Positions 1-7,582 of a DNA stretch of 64,000 bases are shown here, piece after piece. The notes under the pieces were generated by a model that did not search any database, was not told where the DNA came from, and worked only from the letters and a program-made list of their open reading frames with translations. The translations under genes were made by a program, and so were the position numbers. Source of the DNA: JBBDJG01 sp040880005 (GTDB lineage: Bacteria > Actinomycetota > Thermoleophilia > Solirubrobacterales > JBBDJG01); the NCBI GenBank assembly GCA_040880005.1, contig JBBDJG010000010.1, positions 62,001 to 126,000 on the forward strand, read 5' to 3'. Each line of letters begins with the position of its first letter. The first letter of the stretch is position 1.

Positions 1-468
1 ACCCGGTGCCCGTGCGCGTATCGCGCGGATCACATCGACGAAGTGGCCCGCTCCCCCGTCGGGGAGATCGTCGCGATCGACCGAGGTCACGACGCAGTGG
101 CGCAGGCCCATCTGCTTCACGGCATGCGCAACCCGCAGCGGCTCGGCCCGGTCGACGAGGCCCGGCACGCCGGTCTGGACGTTGCAGAAGCCGCAGCGGC
201 GCGTGCAGACATCGCCGAGGATCATGAACGTCGCAGTGCCCCGCTCCCAGCACTCGCCTATGTTCGGACAGCTCGCCTCCTGGCAGACGGTGTTGAGGGC
301 CTGCTTGTCGATCAGCGCCGCTACGCGACGATACTCCGGGCCGCCGGGTGCCTTGACCTTCAGCCAGCGCGGCTTGCGATGGCGAAACGGCACGACGTTG
401 TCATCGGCTGCCGTTCCGCCGCCGGGGCGCGTGCGCGCGCGGGTGACGTGGATGCGTGCGTCGCTCAC
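1..468 (-). CDS. lipA: Lipoyl synthase LipA (partial, C-terminus off the left edge)
   Basis: Radical SAM enzyme that inserts two sulfur atoms into protein-bound octanoyl chains to make lipoyl cofactor. About 156 N-terminal codons lie in the window. The auxiliary-cluster cysteines are visible as CQEASCPNIGEC, followed by the radical SAM triad CTRRCGFC; downstream GLRHCVVTSVDRDDLPDGG is typical of LipA. The first 30 residues are a basic, variable leader. The GTG start at 468 overlaps the lipB stop (GTGA), so the two are translationally coupled. The product would modify the E2 lipoyl domain encoded just upstream on the same strand (pdhC). Family assignment is secure; only the C-terminus is unseen. 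Confidence 0.95.
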   Translation of the reverse strand, partial: MSDARIHVTRARTRPGGGTAADDNVVPFRHRKPRWLKVKAPGGPEYRRVAALIDKQALNTVCQEASCPNIGECWERGTATFMILGDVCTRRCGFCNVQTGVPGLVDRAEPLRVAHAVKQMGLRHCVVTSVDRDDLPDGGAGHFVDVIRAIRARAPG

Positions 469-1181
469 GCCGCCTCCGGCACTCGGAACGCAACGGGTCG
501 GCGCTCGTAGATGCTTCCGAACTGCTCGCAGACGACGTCCATGAGGCGATCCATGTCCTGCGGCAAGCCCAACTCGCGACACACCGAAGAAACCTCGCAG
601 TGCTCGATGCCGCAAGGGACGATCCAGCCGAACGGCCGCAGGTCGTTGTTGACGTTGATGGCGAAGCCGTGCGTTGTGACACCGCGGCTGACGTGCACGC
701 CGATTGATGCGATCTTTCGCCGTTGCGGCGTCCAGACGCCGGTCAGCCCGTCGATCGTGGCGGTCTCGATGCCGTAACGCGCCAGCGTGTCGACGATCGT
801 TCGCTCCATGCGCCGCACATAGTCGTGCACGTCGTCGCGATAGGGACGCAGGCTCATGATCGGATAGCCGACCAACTGACCCGGTCCGTGGTAGGTGACC
901 CGACCGCCGCGGTCGGTTTCGACGATCTCGATCCCTTGTGCCGCGTACCACTGCTCTCCCATCGGCAGCTCGTCGGCAGTTGCGCGACGACCGCGCGTGT
1001 AGACGGGTGGGTGCTCCAGAAGCAGCAGCGTGTCCGCGATCGACCCCTCTTGGCGCGCGCGCGCGAGACGGCGCTGAAGGCCCAAAGCGTCACGGTACGG
1101 AACTGGCCCGAGGCGGGAACATGCGATCTCGACCTTCGATGCGGCTTTCGATGCGGCCTTCGATGCGGTCAGCGGTTGCAT
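465..1181 (-). CDS. lipB: Octanoyl-[acyl-carrier-protein]:protein octanoyltransferase LipB
   Basis: Transfers octanoate from ACP to the lipoyl-domain lysine, the step before LipA. 238 aa, normal length. Visible motifs are RGGRVTYHGPGQLVGYP, the probable catalytic Lys156 in RRKIASIGVHV and the thioester Cys190 in IVPCGIEHCEVSSV. The ATG at 1181 starts a leader (ASKAASKAASKV) built from three 12-bp repeats, so the folded domain begins near residue 17. It overlaps lipA by 4 bases and forms a lipBA pair beside the pyruvate dehydrogenase genes. The 97-bp gap before it holds a copy of the two-hairpin repeat. Confidence 0.96.
   Translation of the reverse strand: MQPLTASKAASKAASKVEIACSRLGPVPYRDALGLQRRLARARQEGSIADTLLLLEHPPVYTRGRRATADELPMGEQWYAAQGIEIVETDRGGRVTYHGPGQLVGYPIMSLRPYRDDVHDYVRRMERTIVDTLARYGIETATIDGLTGVWTPQRRKIASIGVHVSRGVTTHGFAINVNNDLRPFGWIVPCGIEHCEVSSVCRELGLPQDMDRLMDVVCEQFGSIYERRPVAFRVPEAA
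1134..1169. repeat. 3 x 12-bp tandem repeat in the lipB 5' end
   Basis: Three consecutive 12-bp units (CTTCGATGCGGC, TTTCGATGCGGC, CTTCGATGCGGT) encode the SKAASKAASK-type leader of LipB on the minus strand. Unit length keeps the frame, so copy number could vary without damaging the enzyme. Likely slipped-strand expansion in an unstructured leader. Confidence 0.8.
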
Positions 1182-1210
1182 GGCTCACCGACGAGCATAG
1201 CCGCAGTCAA

Positions 1211-1277
1211 CGGGGGGCTCGCCGCCCCCTCGACCCCCGGCATGTATGAGCGTCCGCCTACGGCGACCGCAAGAACA
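1211..1277 (+). repeat. Two-hairpin dispersed repeat, copy 1
   Basis: Hairpin 1: arm GGGGGC (1213-1218), loop of 5, arm GCCCCC (1224-1229). Then a C-rich spacer (TCGACCCCCGG) and hairpin 2: arm GCGTCCGCC, loop TAC, arm GGCGACCGC (1250-1270), ending AAGAACA. It lies between lipB (start at 1181) and the E2 gene (stop at 1279), oriented opposite to both. Three more copies lie at 27333, 41001 and 60783. This is the only copy not placed directly before a start codon. Confidence 0.85.
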
Positions 1278-1278
1278 T

Positions 1279-2583
1279 TCATAGCGCAAGCGCAAGCGGC
1301 TGCTCGAGCAACTCGCGCACGCGCGCCAGGAAGCGCGCGCCGTCGGCTCCGTAGAGGATCCGATGGTCGCAGGCCAACGTCACGTTCATCATGTGGCGTG
1401 CCGCGATCTCGCCGGTTTGCTGGTCGGCCATCGGCCTGCGTTGCAGGGCACCCACGGCCAGCAGTGCCGCCTGCGGTGGGTTGATCACCGCCGCGAAGCT
1501 GGTCACGCCGAGCATGCCGAGGTTCGAGACGGTGAACGTTCCGCCCGAAAGCTCGGGTGGAGTGATCGAACCGTCACGCACGCGTGCGGCAAGCTGCACG
1601 GCCTCAGCCGCGATCTCGCCCAACGACTTGCGATCCGCATCGAACAGGGTCGGAACCACCAGGGCGTCCGCACTCGCCACGGCGATACCGACGTTGACGC
1701 GCGAGTACAGCTCCACGCGACCGTCGCGGTAGGCGCCGTTGGCACGCCGGAACTCGCGCAGCGCCAGCGCGCAAGCCTTGACGATCATGTCGTTGTAGGT
1801 CGGCACCGCGCTGTCCTCGCTCGCCATGCGCTTGAGCTGGTCGCGCACCTTTACGGCTTCCGACATGTCAACTTCGGATTCGAGGTAGAAGTGCGGCACG
1901 GTCGCCTTCGACTCGGCCATGCGACGGGCGATAGTCGCCTGCAGCTTGGTCAGCTCGACAACTTCGGTGCCGCCCTTGGCCCCTTCGACCGTGCCGTGCG
2001 TTGGAGCGGGCGCACCCGGGGACCCGCCCGCCGGCCCTTCGGGCGAGTTCGTCGGACGGGTCCTCGCCCGCGCCCGCCTCGCCCCATCGGCGCCGAGCGC
2101 CGACTCCACATCCGCCTTGACGATCCGACCGCCAGGCCCCGTTCCTCTCAGCCGACCAAGTTCGATCTGCTTTTCCCCAGCCATGCGCCGAGCGACCGGA
2201 GAGGCCTTGATGCGCTCCGAGGTGGCAGAGGAAGGGGAGGTCTGAACCGCCGCAGACCGAGGCCCCCCCGCCGGCCCTTCGGGCGAGTTCGTCGGGGGGG
2301 CCTCTGCCCGCGGCTGCCCCGGCGGCAGAGTTGAAGCTTCTTCACCCTGGGCCGCAATACGGGCAATCGGCTCGCCGATCGGCAGCGTGTCACCCTCCTG
2401 CGCGAGGATCTCGACCAGCACGCCGGCGTCGAGCGCCTCGTATGTCATGTTCGCCTTGTCGGTCTCGATCTCGACCAGCTCGTCACCGCGCTCGACGCGG
2501 TCGCCGACCTGCTTCAACCAGCGCAGCACCGTGCCCTCTTCCATCGAGTCGGACAGGCGGGGCATGACAACGTCCACGGCCAT
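1279..2583 (-). CDS. pdhC: Dihydrolipoamide acyltransferase (E2) of a 2-oxoacid dehydrogenase complex
   Basis: E2 core of a pyruvate or branched-chain 2-oxoacid dehydrogenase; carries acyl groups on a lipoyl arm and passes them to CoA. 434 aa. Lipoyl domain about 1-78 with Lys43 in ETDKANM; peripheral-subunit-binding domain about 125-165 (ASPVARRMAGEKQ); acyltransferase domain from about 215 (TIARRMAESKATVPHFY). Each of the two linkers contains the peptide PTNSPEGPAGG encoded by a stem-loop repeat. The usual catalytic HRxxDG reads DHRILYGADG, with Tyr where Asp is expected; I recall this variant from some actinobacterial E2s, but cannot confirm it. The SD sequence GGAAGGG lies inside the upstream palindromic element. 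Substrate (pyruvate versus branched-chain) is not fixed by sequence. Confidence 0.93.
   Translation of the reverse strand: MAVDVVMPRLSDSMEEGTVLRWLKQVGDRVERGDELVEIETDKANMTYEALDAGVLVEILAQEGDTLPIGEPIARIAAQGEEASTLPPGQPRAEAPPTNSPEGPAGGPRSAAVQTSPSSATSERIKASPVARRMAGEKQIELGRLRGTGPGGRIVKADVESALGADGARRARARTRPTNSPEGPAGGSPGAPAPTHGTVEGAKGGTEVVELTKLQATIARRMAESKATVPHFYLESEVDMSEAVKVRDQLKRMASEDSAVPTYNDMIVKACALALREFRRANGAYRDGRVELYSRVNVGIAVASADALVVPTLFDADRKSLGEIAAEAVQLAARVRDGSITPPELSGGTFTVSNLGMLGVTSFAAVINPPQAALLAVGALQRRPMADQQTGEIAARHMMNVTLACDHRILYGADGARFLARVRELLEQPLALAL
2020..2063. repeat. In-frame stem-loop repeat in the second E2 linker (copy 1)
   Basis: Arms GGACCCGCCC (2020-2029) and GGACGGGTCC (2054-2063) pair 9 of 10 around a 24-nt core starting GCCGGCCCTTCGGGC that is identical in the second copy 240 bp away. 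On the minus strand it encodes the linker peptide PTNSPEGPAGG of the E2 protein. The core has its own small hairpin, GCCC-TTCG-GGC. Confidence 0.85.
2259..2304. repeat. In-frame stem-loop repeat in the first E2 linker (copy 2)
   Basis: Arms GAGGCCCCCCC (2259-2269) and GGGGGGGCCTC (2294-2304) pair perfectly over 11 bp around the same 24-nt core as copy 1. Compared with copy 1, three stem pairs differ on both sides and stay paired (G-C to A-T, A-T to G-C, G-C to C-G), and one C-A mismatch is repaired. The spacing of exactly 240 bp keeps the same reading frame and gives the same peptide. Confidence 0.85.
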
Positions 2584-2587
2584 CTGT

Positions 2588-2752
2588 TAGTGGCCCTTCC
2601 ACAAACGTTTGACCGGCAATGGCGGTCCCAGGCACCGCCATGCTTCGTCCTCGGTCGCCCCAATAGAAACAACTATTGGGGCTCCCTGCGTCCTCACCTG
2701 TCGGCACCTGGACCTCGCCATTTCCTGGTCAACGTTCATGGAAGGACCACTA
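2588..2752. mobile_element. MITE-like long palindrome between the E1 beta and E2 genes
   Basis: The ends are imperfect inverted repeats of about 50 bp: left starts TAGTGGCCCTTCCACAAACG, right read in reverse starts TAGTGGTCCTTCCATGAACG, and similarity continues through GACC and AATGGCG to about 2637/2702. The centre is a perfect 10-bp hairpin, GCCCCAATAG / CTATTGGGGC, with loop AAACAA (2657-2682). No transposase is encoded. The right end supplies the TAG stop of the E1 beta gene and the left end supplies GGAAGGG, the SD of the E2 gene, so the element fills the whole intercistronic space. No target duplication was recognised. Confidence 0.6.
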
Positions 2753-3733
2753 CACGTCGCGGAAGGTTGCGACCGCGGCCTTGACGACGTGCTCCTCGTG
2801 GGGAATCGCCGCCTGCTCCAGGGCCTTCGAATAGGGCATCGGCGCGTCGGCACCCGTGACACGCTGGATCGGCGCGTCGAGCCAGTCGAACGCTTGCTCC
2901 TGCACCAGGGCGGCCAGGTTGGCACCGACGCCGCCGTGCGGCCATCCCTCCTCGACGATCACGCAACGGCTGGTCTTGCGCACCGACTCCAGGATCGTGT
3001 CGAGATCGAGCGGGCGCAGCGTACGCGGATCGATCACCTCGGCCTCGATCCCCTCGTCGGCCGCCAGCATCTCCGCCGCCTTGGAGGCGGTGATCGCCAT
3101 GCGCGAGGTGCCGACTATCGTCACGTCCGAGCCTTCGCGCCTGATCGCCGCCTCGCCGAAGCGCGTCGGCTCCATCTCGTCCGCCACCTCGCCACGCATT
3201 CCGTACAGCGTCTCGTGCTCGATGAAGATCACTGGATTGTCCTCGCGGATCGCCGCCTTGAGCAACCCCTTCGCGTCGGCCGGCGTGGACGGCACGGCCA
3301 CGAGCAGCCCGGGAATGTGCAGGAACATCGACTCGAAGGTGTGCGAGTGCGTCGGGCCGAGTTGGTGGCCGCCGCCGCCGGGAAAGCGGATCACCATCGG
3401 AACCTTGACCTGCCCACCGAACATGTAACGGATGTGCGCGGCGGAGTTGACGATCTGGTCCATCGCCAGCAAGGCGAAGTTGACGGTCATCAACTCGACC
3501 ACGGGACGCAGCCCAACCATCGCCGCTCCCACACCCATGCCGACGATCGTATTCTCCGAGATCGGCGTGTCACGCACGCGCCGCTCGCCAAACTCCTCCA
3601 GCAGGCCCTCCGTGACCTTGAATGCGCCCTGGAACACGCCGACGTCCTCGCCCATCACGAACACGGACTCGTCGGCGCTCATCTCCTCCCGCAGCGCGGC
3701 GCCGAGCGCCTCCCGGTAACGCATCGTCGTCAC
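2750..3733 (-). CDS. pdhB: 2-oxoacid (pyruvate) dehydrogenase E1 component, beta subunit
   Basis: Beta chain of the thiamine-diphosphate-dependent E1 heterotetramer, 327 aa, the usual length. Recognisable blocks: MRYREALGAALREEM, FVMGEDVG, TPISENTIVGMGVGAAM, and FPGGGGHQLGPTHSH, and a C-terminal transketolase-type domain with DPRTLRPLD and VEEGWPHGG. The ATG at 3733 overlaps the E1 alpha stop (ATGA). Its stop codon lies in the end of the downstream palindromic element, so the last residues may have been set by that insertion. Works with pdhA, pdhC and lpd in this cluster. Confidence 0.95.
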   Translation of the reverse strand: MTTMRYREALGAALREEMSADESVFVMGEDVGVFQGAFKVTEGLLEEFGERRVRDTPISENTIVGMGVGAAMVGLRPVVELMTVNFALLAMDQIVNSAAHIRYMFGGQVKVPMVIRFPGGGGHQLGPTHSHTFESMFLHIPGLLVAVPSTPADAKGLLKAAIREDNPVIFIEHETLYGMRGEVADEMEPTRFGEAAIRREGSDVTIVGTSRMAITASKAAEMLAADEGIEAEVIDPRTLRPLDLDTILESVRKTSRCVIVEEGWPHGGVGANLAALVQEQAFDWLDAPIQRVTGADAPMPYSKALEQAAIPHEEHVVKAAVATFRDV

Positions 3734-5007
3734 GGCTGGCCCTCTCGCGGAAGTCCCTCGTTCTCCTGGCCGACGATCTCCCCGACATTCTCGCCGCCGC
3801 GACGCCGCGGCTGCGCGTCGTCGTCAGCCGCGTGCGCGGCTCCCGCTTCGGCCAGCTCGGCCGGCACACCCGAGGTTCCCACCTCGCGCTCGTCCTCGCC
3901 GCGGTGCACTTCCGGCGTGCGTTCGTCCACGGAATACCAGCCTTGCACCTGGTCGCCGAGCACGTAGATGCCGTCGTAGAGCGACTCCAGCGGCGGGTCG
4001 GGGCTCTGCTCCGCGAACTCGACGGCGCGATCGACCAGTGCGATCGCGCGCGCGTCGCGCTCGGTGTAGCCGGCCTCGTCGAGCACCCCCGCCTGCTCGA
4101 GCTTGCGGCGGTAGAGCACGATCGGATCGCGCTCACGCCACTCTGCGACCTCTTCCTTGCTGCGATAGACCTCCGGGTCGGCGGCGGAGTGACCGCGGAA
4201 GCGATAGGTGAGCGCCTCGACCAGGGTCGGCTGACGATCCTCTCGCGCGCGACGCAGGTGCTCGGTCACGCACTCGCGAACGGCGAGCACGTCCATCCCG
4301 TCCACACGCCGGCCGGGAACGCCCAGGCATTCAGCCTTCTTCGACAGATCCGTCACGGCCGAATGGCGCGACAGCGCCGTTCCCATTCCGTACTGGTTGT
4401 TGACCACCAGGAACACGACCGGCAGCTTCCAGAGCGCTGCAAGGTTCATCGTCTCGCCGAACGTGCCCTGGTTGGACGCGCCGTCGCCGAACATGCAGAC
4501 GGTGACCGCGTCATCGCCGCGGTAGTCGGAGGCAAGTGCCATCCCGGCGGCGAGCGGCAAGTTGCCGCCGACGATCCCATAGCCGCCCATGAAGCGGCGC
4601 TCGGCGTCGAAGAGGTGCATCGAGCCGCCGTGCCCGTGCGAGCACCCGGTGTCCTTGCCGAACAGCTCCGCCATGATCACGCTGGGGTCGGTGCCGCGCG
4701 CCAGTGCCTGCCCGTGCTCTCGATAGGTCGACATCAGGTAGTCCTCGCCATGAAGCGCCGACGTCGTCCCGACGATCGTCGCCTCCTCACCGACCGCCAG
4801 GTGCAGGAAGCCGCCGACCTTCACCTTCATGTACATCTCCTGCGCACGCTCTTCGAAATGGCGAATCAGCAGCATCTTGTCGAGGATCTCCAGCGCCTCG
4901 CCGGATCCGGGCAGGGCCGCCTCTTGGGGCGCGGCCTGAGCGGCCTGGAATGCGGCCTCGGCGGCCTCGGCGGCCTTGGCGGCCTTGGTTCTGTCGTCGT
5001 TGTTCAC
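3730..5007 (-). CDS. pdhA: 2-oxoacid (pyruvate) dehydrogenase E1 component, alpha subunit
   Basis: Alpha chain of E1, which binds thiamine diphosphate and decarboxylates the 2-oxoacid. 425 aa, longer than typical because both ends are extended. The TPP motif runs from GDG (174-176) to NN (203-204), and HGHGGSMHLFD and TYRFRGHSAADPE are conserved. The N-terminus is an Ala-rich helix-like leader (KAAKAAEAAEAAFQAAQAA) encoded by a 9-bp tandem repeat. The C-terminal 65 residues or so are charged and low-complexity. It overlaps pdhB by 4 bases. The 98-bp region upstream contains an inverted repeat TGATCGG/CCGATCA (5025-5031 and 5080-5086) of unknown role. Confidence 0.94.
   Translation of the reverse strand: MNNDDRTKAAKAAEAAEAAFQAAQAAPQEAALPGSGEALEILDKMLLIRHFEERAQEMYMKVKVGGFLHLAVGEEATIVGTTSALHGEDYLMSTYREHGQALARGTDPSVIMAELFGKDTGCSHGHGGSMHLFDAERRFMGGYGIVGGNLPLAAGMALASDYRGDDAVTVCMFGDGASNQGTFGETMNLAALWKLPVVFLVVNNQYGMGTALSRHSAVTDLSKKAECLGVPGRRVDGMDVLAVRECVTEHLRRAREDRQPTLVEALTYRFRGHSAADPEVYRSKEEVAEWRERDPIVLYRRKLEQAGVLDEAGYTERDARAIALVDRAVEFAEQSPDPPLESLYDGIYVLGDQVQGWYSVDERTPEVHRGEDEREVGTSGVPAELAEAGAAHAADDDAQPRRRGGENVGEIVGQENEGLPREGQP
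4952..4987. repeat. 4 x 9-bp tandem repeat in the E1 alpha leader
   Basis: Four 9-bp units (GCGGCCTCG twice, GCGGCCTTG twice) encode the alternating KAA/EAA leader of E1 alpha on the minus strand. The unit length preserves frame, like the lipB leader repeat nearby. Confidence 0.75.
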
Positions 5008-5105
5008 GGAGCGCTCGAATCAGTGATCGGAACCGTTGGCCGACCACATTAACGGCACCGTTGCGGGGCCCCGATCAGCCTGCACGGCGCGGCCCAAGGG
5101 TTTGA

Positions 5106-5750
5106 CTACCGGCGCGGCTGCCCGGATCGAGCGATGGCCGCTTGCTCGAGGCGATCGTCGCCCCAGAACAGCTCGTCGCCGACAGCAACGCTGGGCACAC
5201 CCACGACTCCGCGCGCGGCGGCCGCCGCGGCCGCCGCGCGCAGCTCGTCCTTGACCGATCGTGTGTCGATCGCCCTCAGCACCGCGGTCGGATGCAGCTC
5301 GCAGGCCGCCGCCGCGAGCACGACGTTGTCGCGGTCGCTCAGGTCGCGACCGGCAGCGTAGGCCTGGCGGAACGCGGCCAGCGAAAAGGAGACGGCCTTG
5401 CCGACCTGCTTGGCGAACGTCGCGGCCCGCATAGCCGTCAGCGTGTTGCCCGGCCATGGCTCGGGCCAGCGGATCGCCGGAAGGCCGTAGGCGGCCGCGC
5501 GCCGTTCGACTTCGGCGATGCCGTCGGCGCGCTCGGGGCCGTTGGCCCACGAGTCGCGCCCGTGGATCTTGAACAGCCCGCCGAGCAGGATCGGCTGCCA
5601 GACCGGTGGCTCGTCGAAGAGCGACGCGATCCGCTCGGCGGCGAGATAGGCGTAGGGCGAACCGAGATCGAAATAGAACATAGGCCGATCGTGCTTACGC
5701 GGCCTTCGGCCGCTTGGACGATCGGGTTCGTGGCGGGACGCATCGCTCAA
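5106..5750 (-). CDS. DsbA-family / 2-hydroxychromene-2-carboxylate isomerase-like protein
   Basis: Thioredoxin-fold protein of the DsbA/HCCA isomerase (kappa-GST-like) type. Evidence: start of fold MFYFDLGSPYAYLAAERI, central helical insert, and the cis-Pro region GVVGVPSVAVGDELFWGDDRL. There is no CxxC, the active site having SPYA, so it is more probably a GSH/CoA-dependent isomerase-like or chaperone-like protein than a disulfide oxidase. Two starts are possible: TTG 5750 overlapping the lpd stop (TTGA), giving 214 aa, or ATG 5681, giving 192 aa and beginning exactly at the fold. The extra 23 residues would be encoded mostly by a palindrome (5685-5729), so I favour the ATG, although it lacks a clear SD. 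Physiological substrate unknown. Confidence 0.8.
   Translation of the reverse strand: MSDASRHEPDRPSGRRPRKHDRPMFYFDLGSPYAYLAAERIASLFDEPPVWQPILLGGLFKIHGRDSWANGPERADGIAEVERRAAAYGLPAIRWPEPWPGNTLTAMRAATFAKQVGKAVSFSLAAFRQAYAAGRDLSDRDNVVLAAAACELHPTAVLRAIDTRSVKDELRAAAAAAAARGVVGVPSVAVGDELFWGDDRLEQAAIARSGQPRR
5685..5729 (+). repeat. CCGA-type hairpin at the lpd / DsbA-like junction
   Basis: Outer arms CCGATCGT (5685-5692) and ACGATCGG (5718-5725), inner arms GCGGCC and GGCCGC with loop TTC, and tail GGTTC. It shares the end pattern CCGA...TCGGG(G)TC with hairpins at 49409, 50059 and, inverted, 61529. It either encodes the first residues of the DsbA-like protein or is its untranslated leader. Confidence 0.65.
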
Positions 5751-7114
5751 GCGTGGATGGCCCAGCCCGAGGTCGCGCGGCCAGCTTCCATCACGGCCTC
5801 GGAGAAGGTCGGGTGCGGGTGCACCGTGCGCGCGATCTCTTCGTAACCGCCTTCGAGCTGCTTGGCGACGATCAGCTCTGCGATCAGCTCGGTGGCGCGT
5901 GCGCTGACGATGTGCGCACCGACCAACTCTCCGTACGCGCGGTCGCCGACGATCTTGACCATGCCCTTGCGTTCGCCGTAAACCGTCGCGGCCCCAGCGC
6001 CGGCGATCGGGAAACGGCCCACGACGGCGTCGCGGCCGCGCTCGATCGCCTGAGCTTCGGTCAGCCCGAAGCTCGCAACCTGCGGCTGGCAGAAGGTGGC
6101 GCGCGGAATGTCGTCGTAGCTGAGCGCGTGGGTCGCCAGTCCGGCCGCGTCCTCCACCGCGATGATGCCCTCGTCCGAAGCTTTGTGCGCGAGCGCCGGC
6201 CCGTGCACGAGGTCGCCGATCGCATAGACGCCGTCGGCCGAGGTCCGCATGCGCCCGTCAACCTGCACGAGTCCGCCGTCCTCGGTCGCGACCCCGGCGG
6301 TGTCGAGACCGAGCGCCTCAATGTCGGCACCGCGGCCGGTCGCGATGCACAGATGATCGAAGCTCTGCGTCTGCCCGCCGAAGCCGACCTCGACGCCCGA
6401 CTTGGATGCGTTGACCTGCTCGACCGCGGTCGCGGTCACGACCTCGATCCCCTGGCGCTTGAACTCCTGGGCGACGACCTTGGCGATCTCGGCATCCTCC
6501 GCGGGCAGCACCTGGTCGAGCATCTCGATCAGCACGACCTCGGTGCCGAAGCGCGCAAACGCCGAAGCGATCTCCGCGCCCGACGCGCCGGCGCCGACGA
6601 CCGCAAGCCGGCCGGGCCGGTCGTTCGCCAGCCAGATGCCCGCGGTGTCCAACACGCGGCCGCCGAACTGCGTGCCGGGGATCGCCCTTGGCACCGACCC
6701 TGCGGCGAGCACAATCTTGCCGGCCTCGATCTCTTTGCCGTCAACCGCAACCTTGCCCGACCCCGCAAGTGAGCCCGTGCCCTCGATCACCTCGATCTTG
6801 TGCTTCTTGAACAGGCCTGCGACTCCGCCGGTTAGCGTCCCTATGACCTTGTCGCGATGGGCCGCGGCACCCGCCATGTCGAACGACACGTCGCCCGTGA
6901 CGACACCGAACTCAGCGCCGGCTCGCGCCTCTTCGAGCACCTCGGCCGCGCGCAGCATCGCCTTGGCGGGGATGCAGGCCTCGTTGAGGCAACGCCCACC
7001 GAGCGTCGGCGCGCGTTCTACGACCGCCGTCTTCATACCGAGCTGCGCCGCGCGGATCGCGGCGACGTAACCGCCCGGCCCCGATCCGATCACGACCATG
7101 TCGAAGCTGGCCAT
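5747..7114 (-). CDS. lpd: Dihydrolipoyl dehydrogenase (E3)
   Basis: FAD enzyme that reoxidises dihydrolipoamide of E2 with NAD. 455 aa. N-terminal FAD motif VVIGSGPGGYVAAIRAAQLG; redox disulfide Cys42/Cys47 in GGRCLNEACIPAK, where the usual NVGC reads NEAC; NAD-binding GAGASGAEIASAFARFG; second FAD motif YAIGDLV; and C-terminal active-site HPHPTFSE. The ATG at 7114 is preceded by a short 28-bp gap to a small membrane-protein gene. Together with pdhA, pdhB and pdhC this completes a 2-oxoacid dehydrogenase complex. Confidence 0.95.
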   Translation of the reverse strand: MASFDMVVIGSGPGGYVAAIRAAQLGMKTAVVERAPTLGGRCLNEACIPAKAMLRAAEVLEEARAGAEFGVVTGDVSFDMAGAAAHRDKVIGTLTGGVAGLFKKHKIEVIEGTGSLAGSGKVAVDGKEIEAGKIVLAAGSVPRAIPGTQFGGRVLDTAGIWLANDRPGRLAVVGAGASGAEIASAFARFGTEVVLIEMLDQVLPAEDAEIAKVVAQEFKRQGIEVVTATAVEQVNASKSGVEVGFGGQTQSFDHLCIATGRGADIEALGLDTAGVATEDGGLVQVDGRMRTSADGVYAIGDLVHGPALAHKASDEGIIAVEDAAGLATHALSYDDIPRATFCQPQVASFGLTEAQAIERGRDAVVGRFPIAGAGAATVYGERKGMVKIVGDRAYGELVGAHIVSARATELIAELIVAKQLEGGYEEIARTVHPHPTFSEAVMEAGRATSGWAIHA

Positions 7115-7142
7115 GCCTCAGCTTATACGTAGGCGGTCAGCG

Positions 7143-7571
7143 CTATCGACGACGCTGTTCCGGCATCTGTATGCGCGCCATCGCCTTGACCATTAACCAG
7201 AACAGCGCGCCGGCCACAGCGACGATCGCCAGGTCGATCAGCGCGGTGCCGAGGCTGTCCGCGAGCACCAGCCGCAGCGACGTCAGCGCGAGCACGACCG
7301 CGAGGATCGCCTGGAACCCGACCACGGCAACGTAGCGAAGCCGCCACAAGCCGACGGCCACGATCACCATGATCGTGGCGAAAGCGGCAGGAGCGGCGGC
7401 CTTGCTCTCGCCATCCGCGATCAGCACGATCGCGGCCGCCACGTTCGCCAGCGCAGCCGCGGCGGCTATTGCCGCGCAGATGGTGACGACCGCCGGGCGC
7501 TCGCCCTCGCTCAGCGGCACCAACCGCTCGCGCGCCAGGTCGCTCTTCGACTTGGTCCCGCCCGCCTCCAC
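7143..7571 (-). CDS. Small polytopic membrane protein, unknown function
   Basis: 142 aa, GTG start at 7571. After a charged N-terminus (KSKSDLARERLVPLSEGERP) there are about four hydrophobic segments, around 28-50, 60-75, 82-100 and 107-130, and a basic tail. No family recognised and no catalytic motif. It sits between lpd and thiE on the same strand, 11 bp after the thiE stop, so it is probably cotranscribed with the thiamine genes; this alone does not show a role in thiamine transport. Confidence 0.7.
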   Translation of the reverse strand: MEAGGTKSKSDLARERLVPLSEGERPAVVTICAAIAAAAALANVAAAIVLIADGESKAAAPAAFATIMVIVAVGLWRLRYVAVVGFQAILAVVLALTSLRLVLADSLGTALIDLAIVAVAGALFWLMVKAMARIQMPEQRRR

Positions 7572-7582
7572 TCGGACTCAGC

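Noticed and set aside
5008..5105. Riboswitch or defined promoter upstream of the E1 alpha gene
   Set aside because: Only an inverted repeat TGATCGG/CCGATCA is visible; no known RNA class or clear -10/-35 pair matched.
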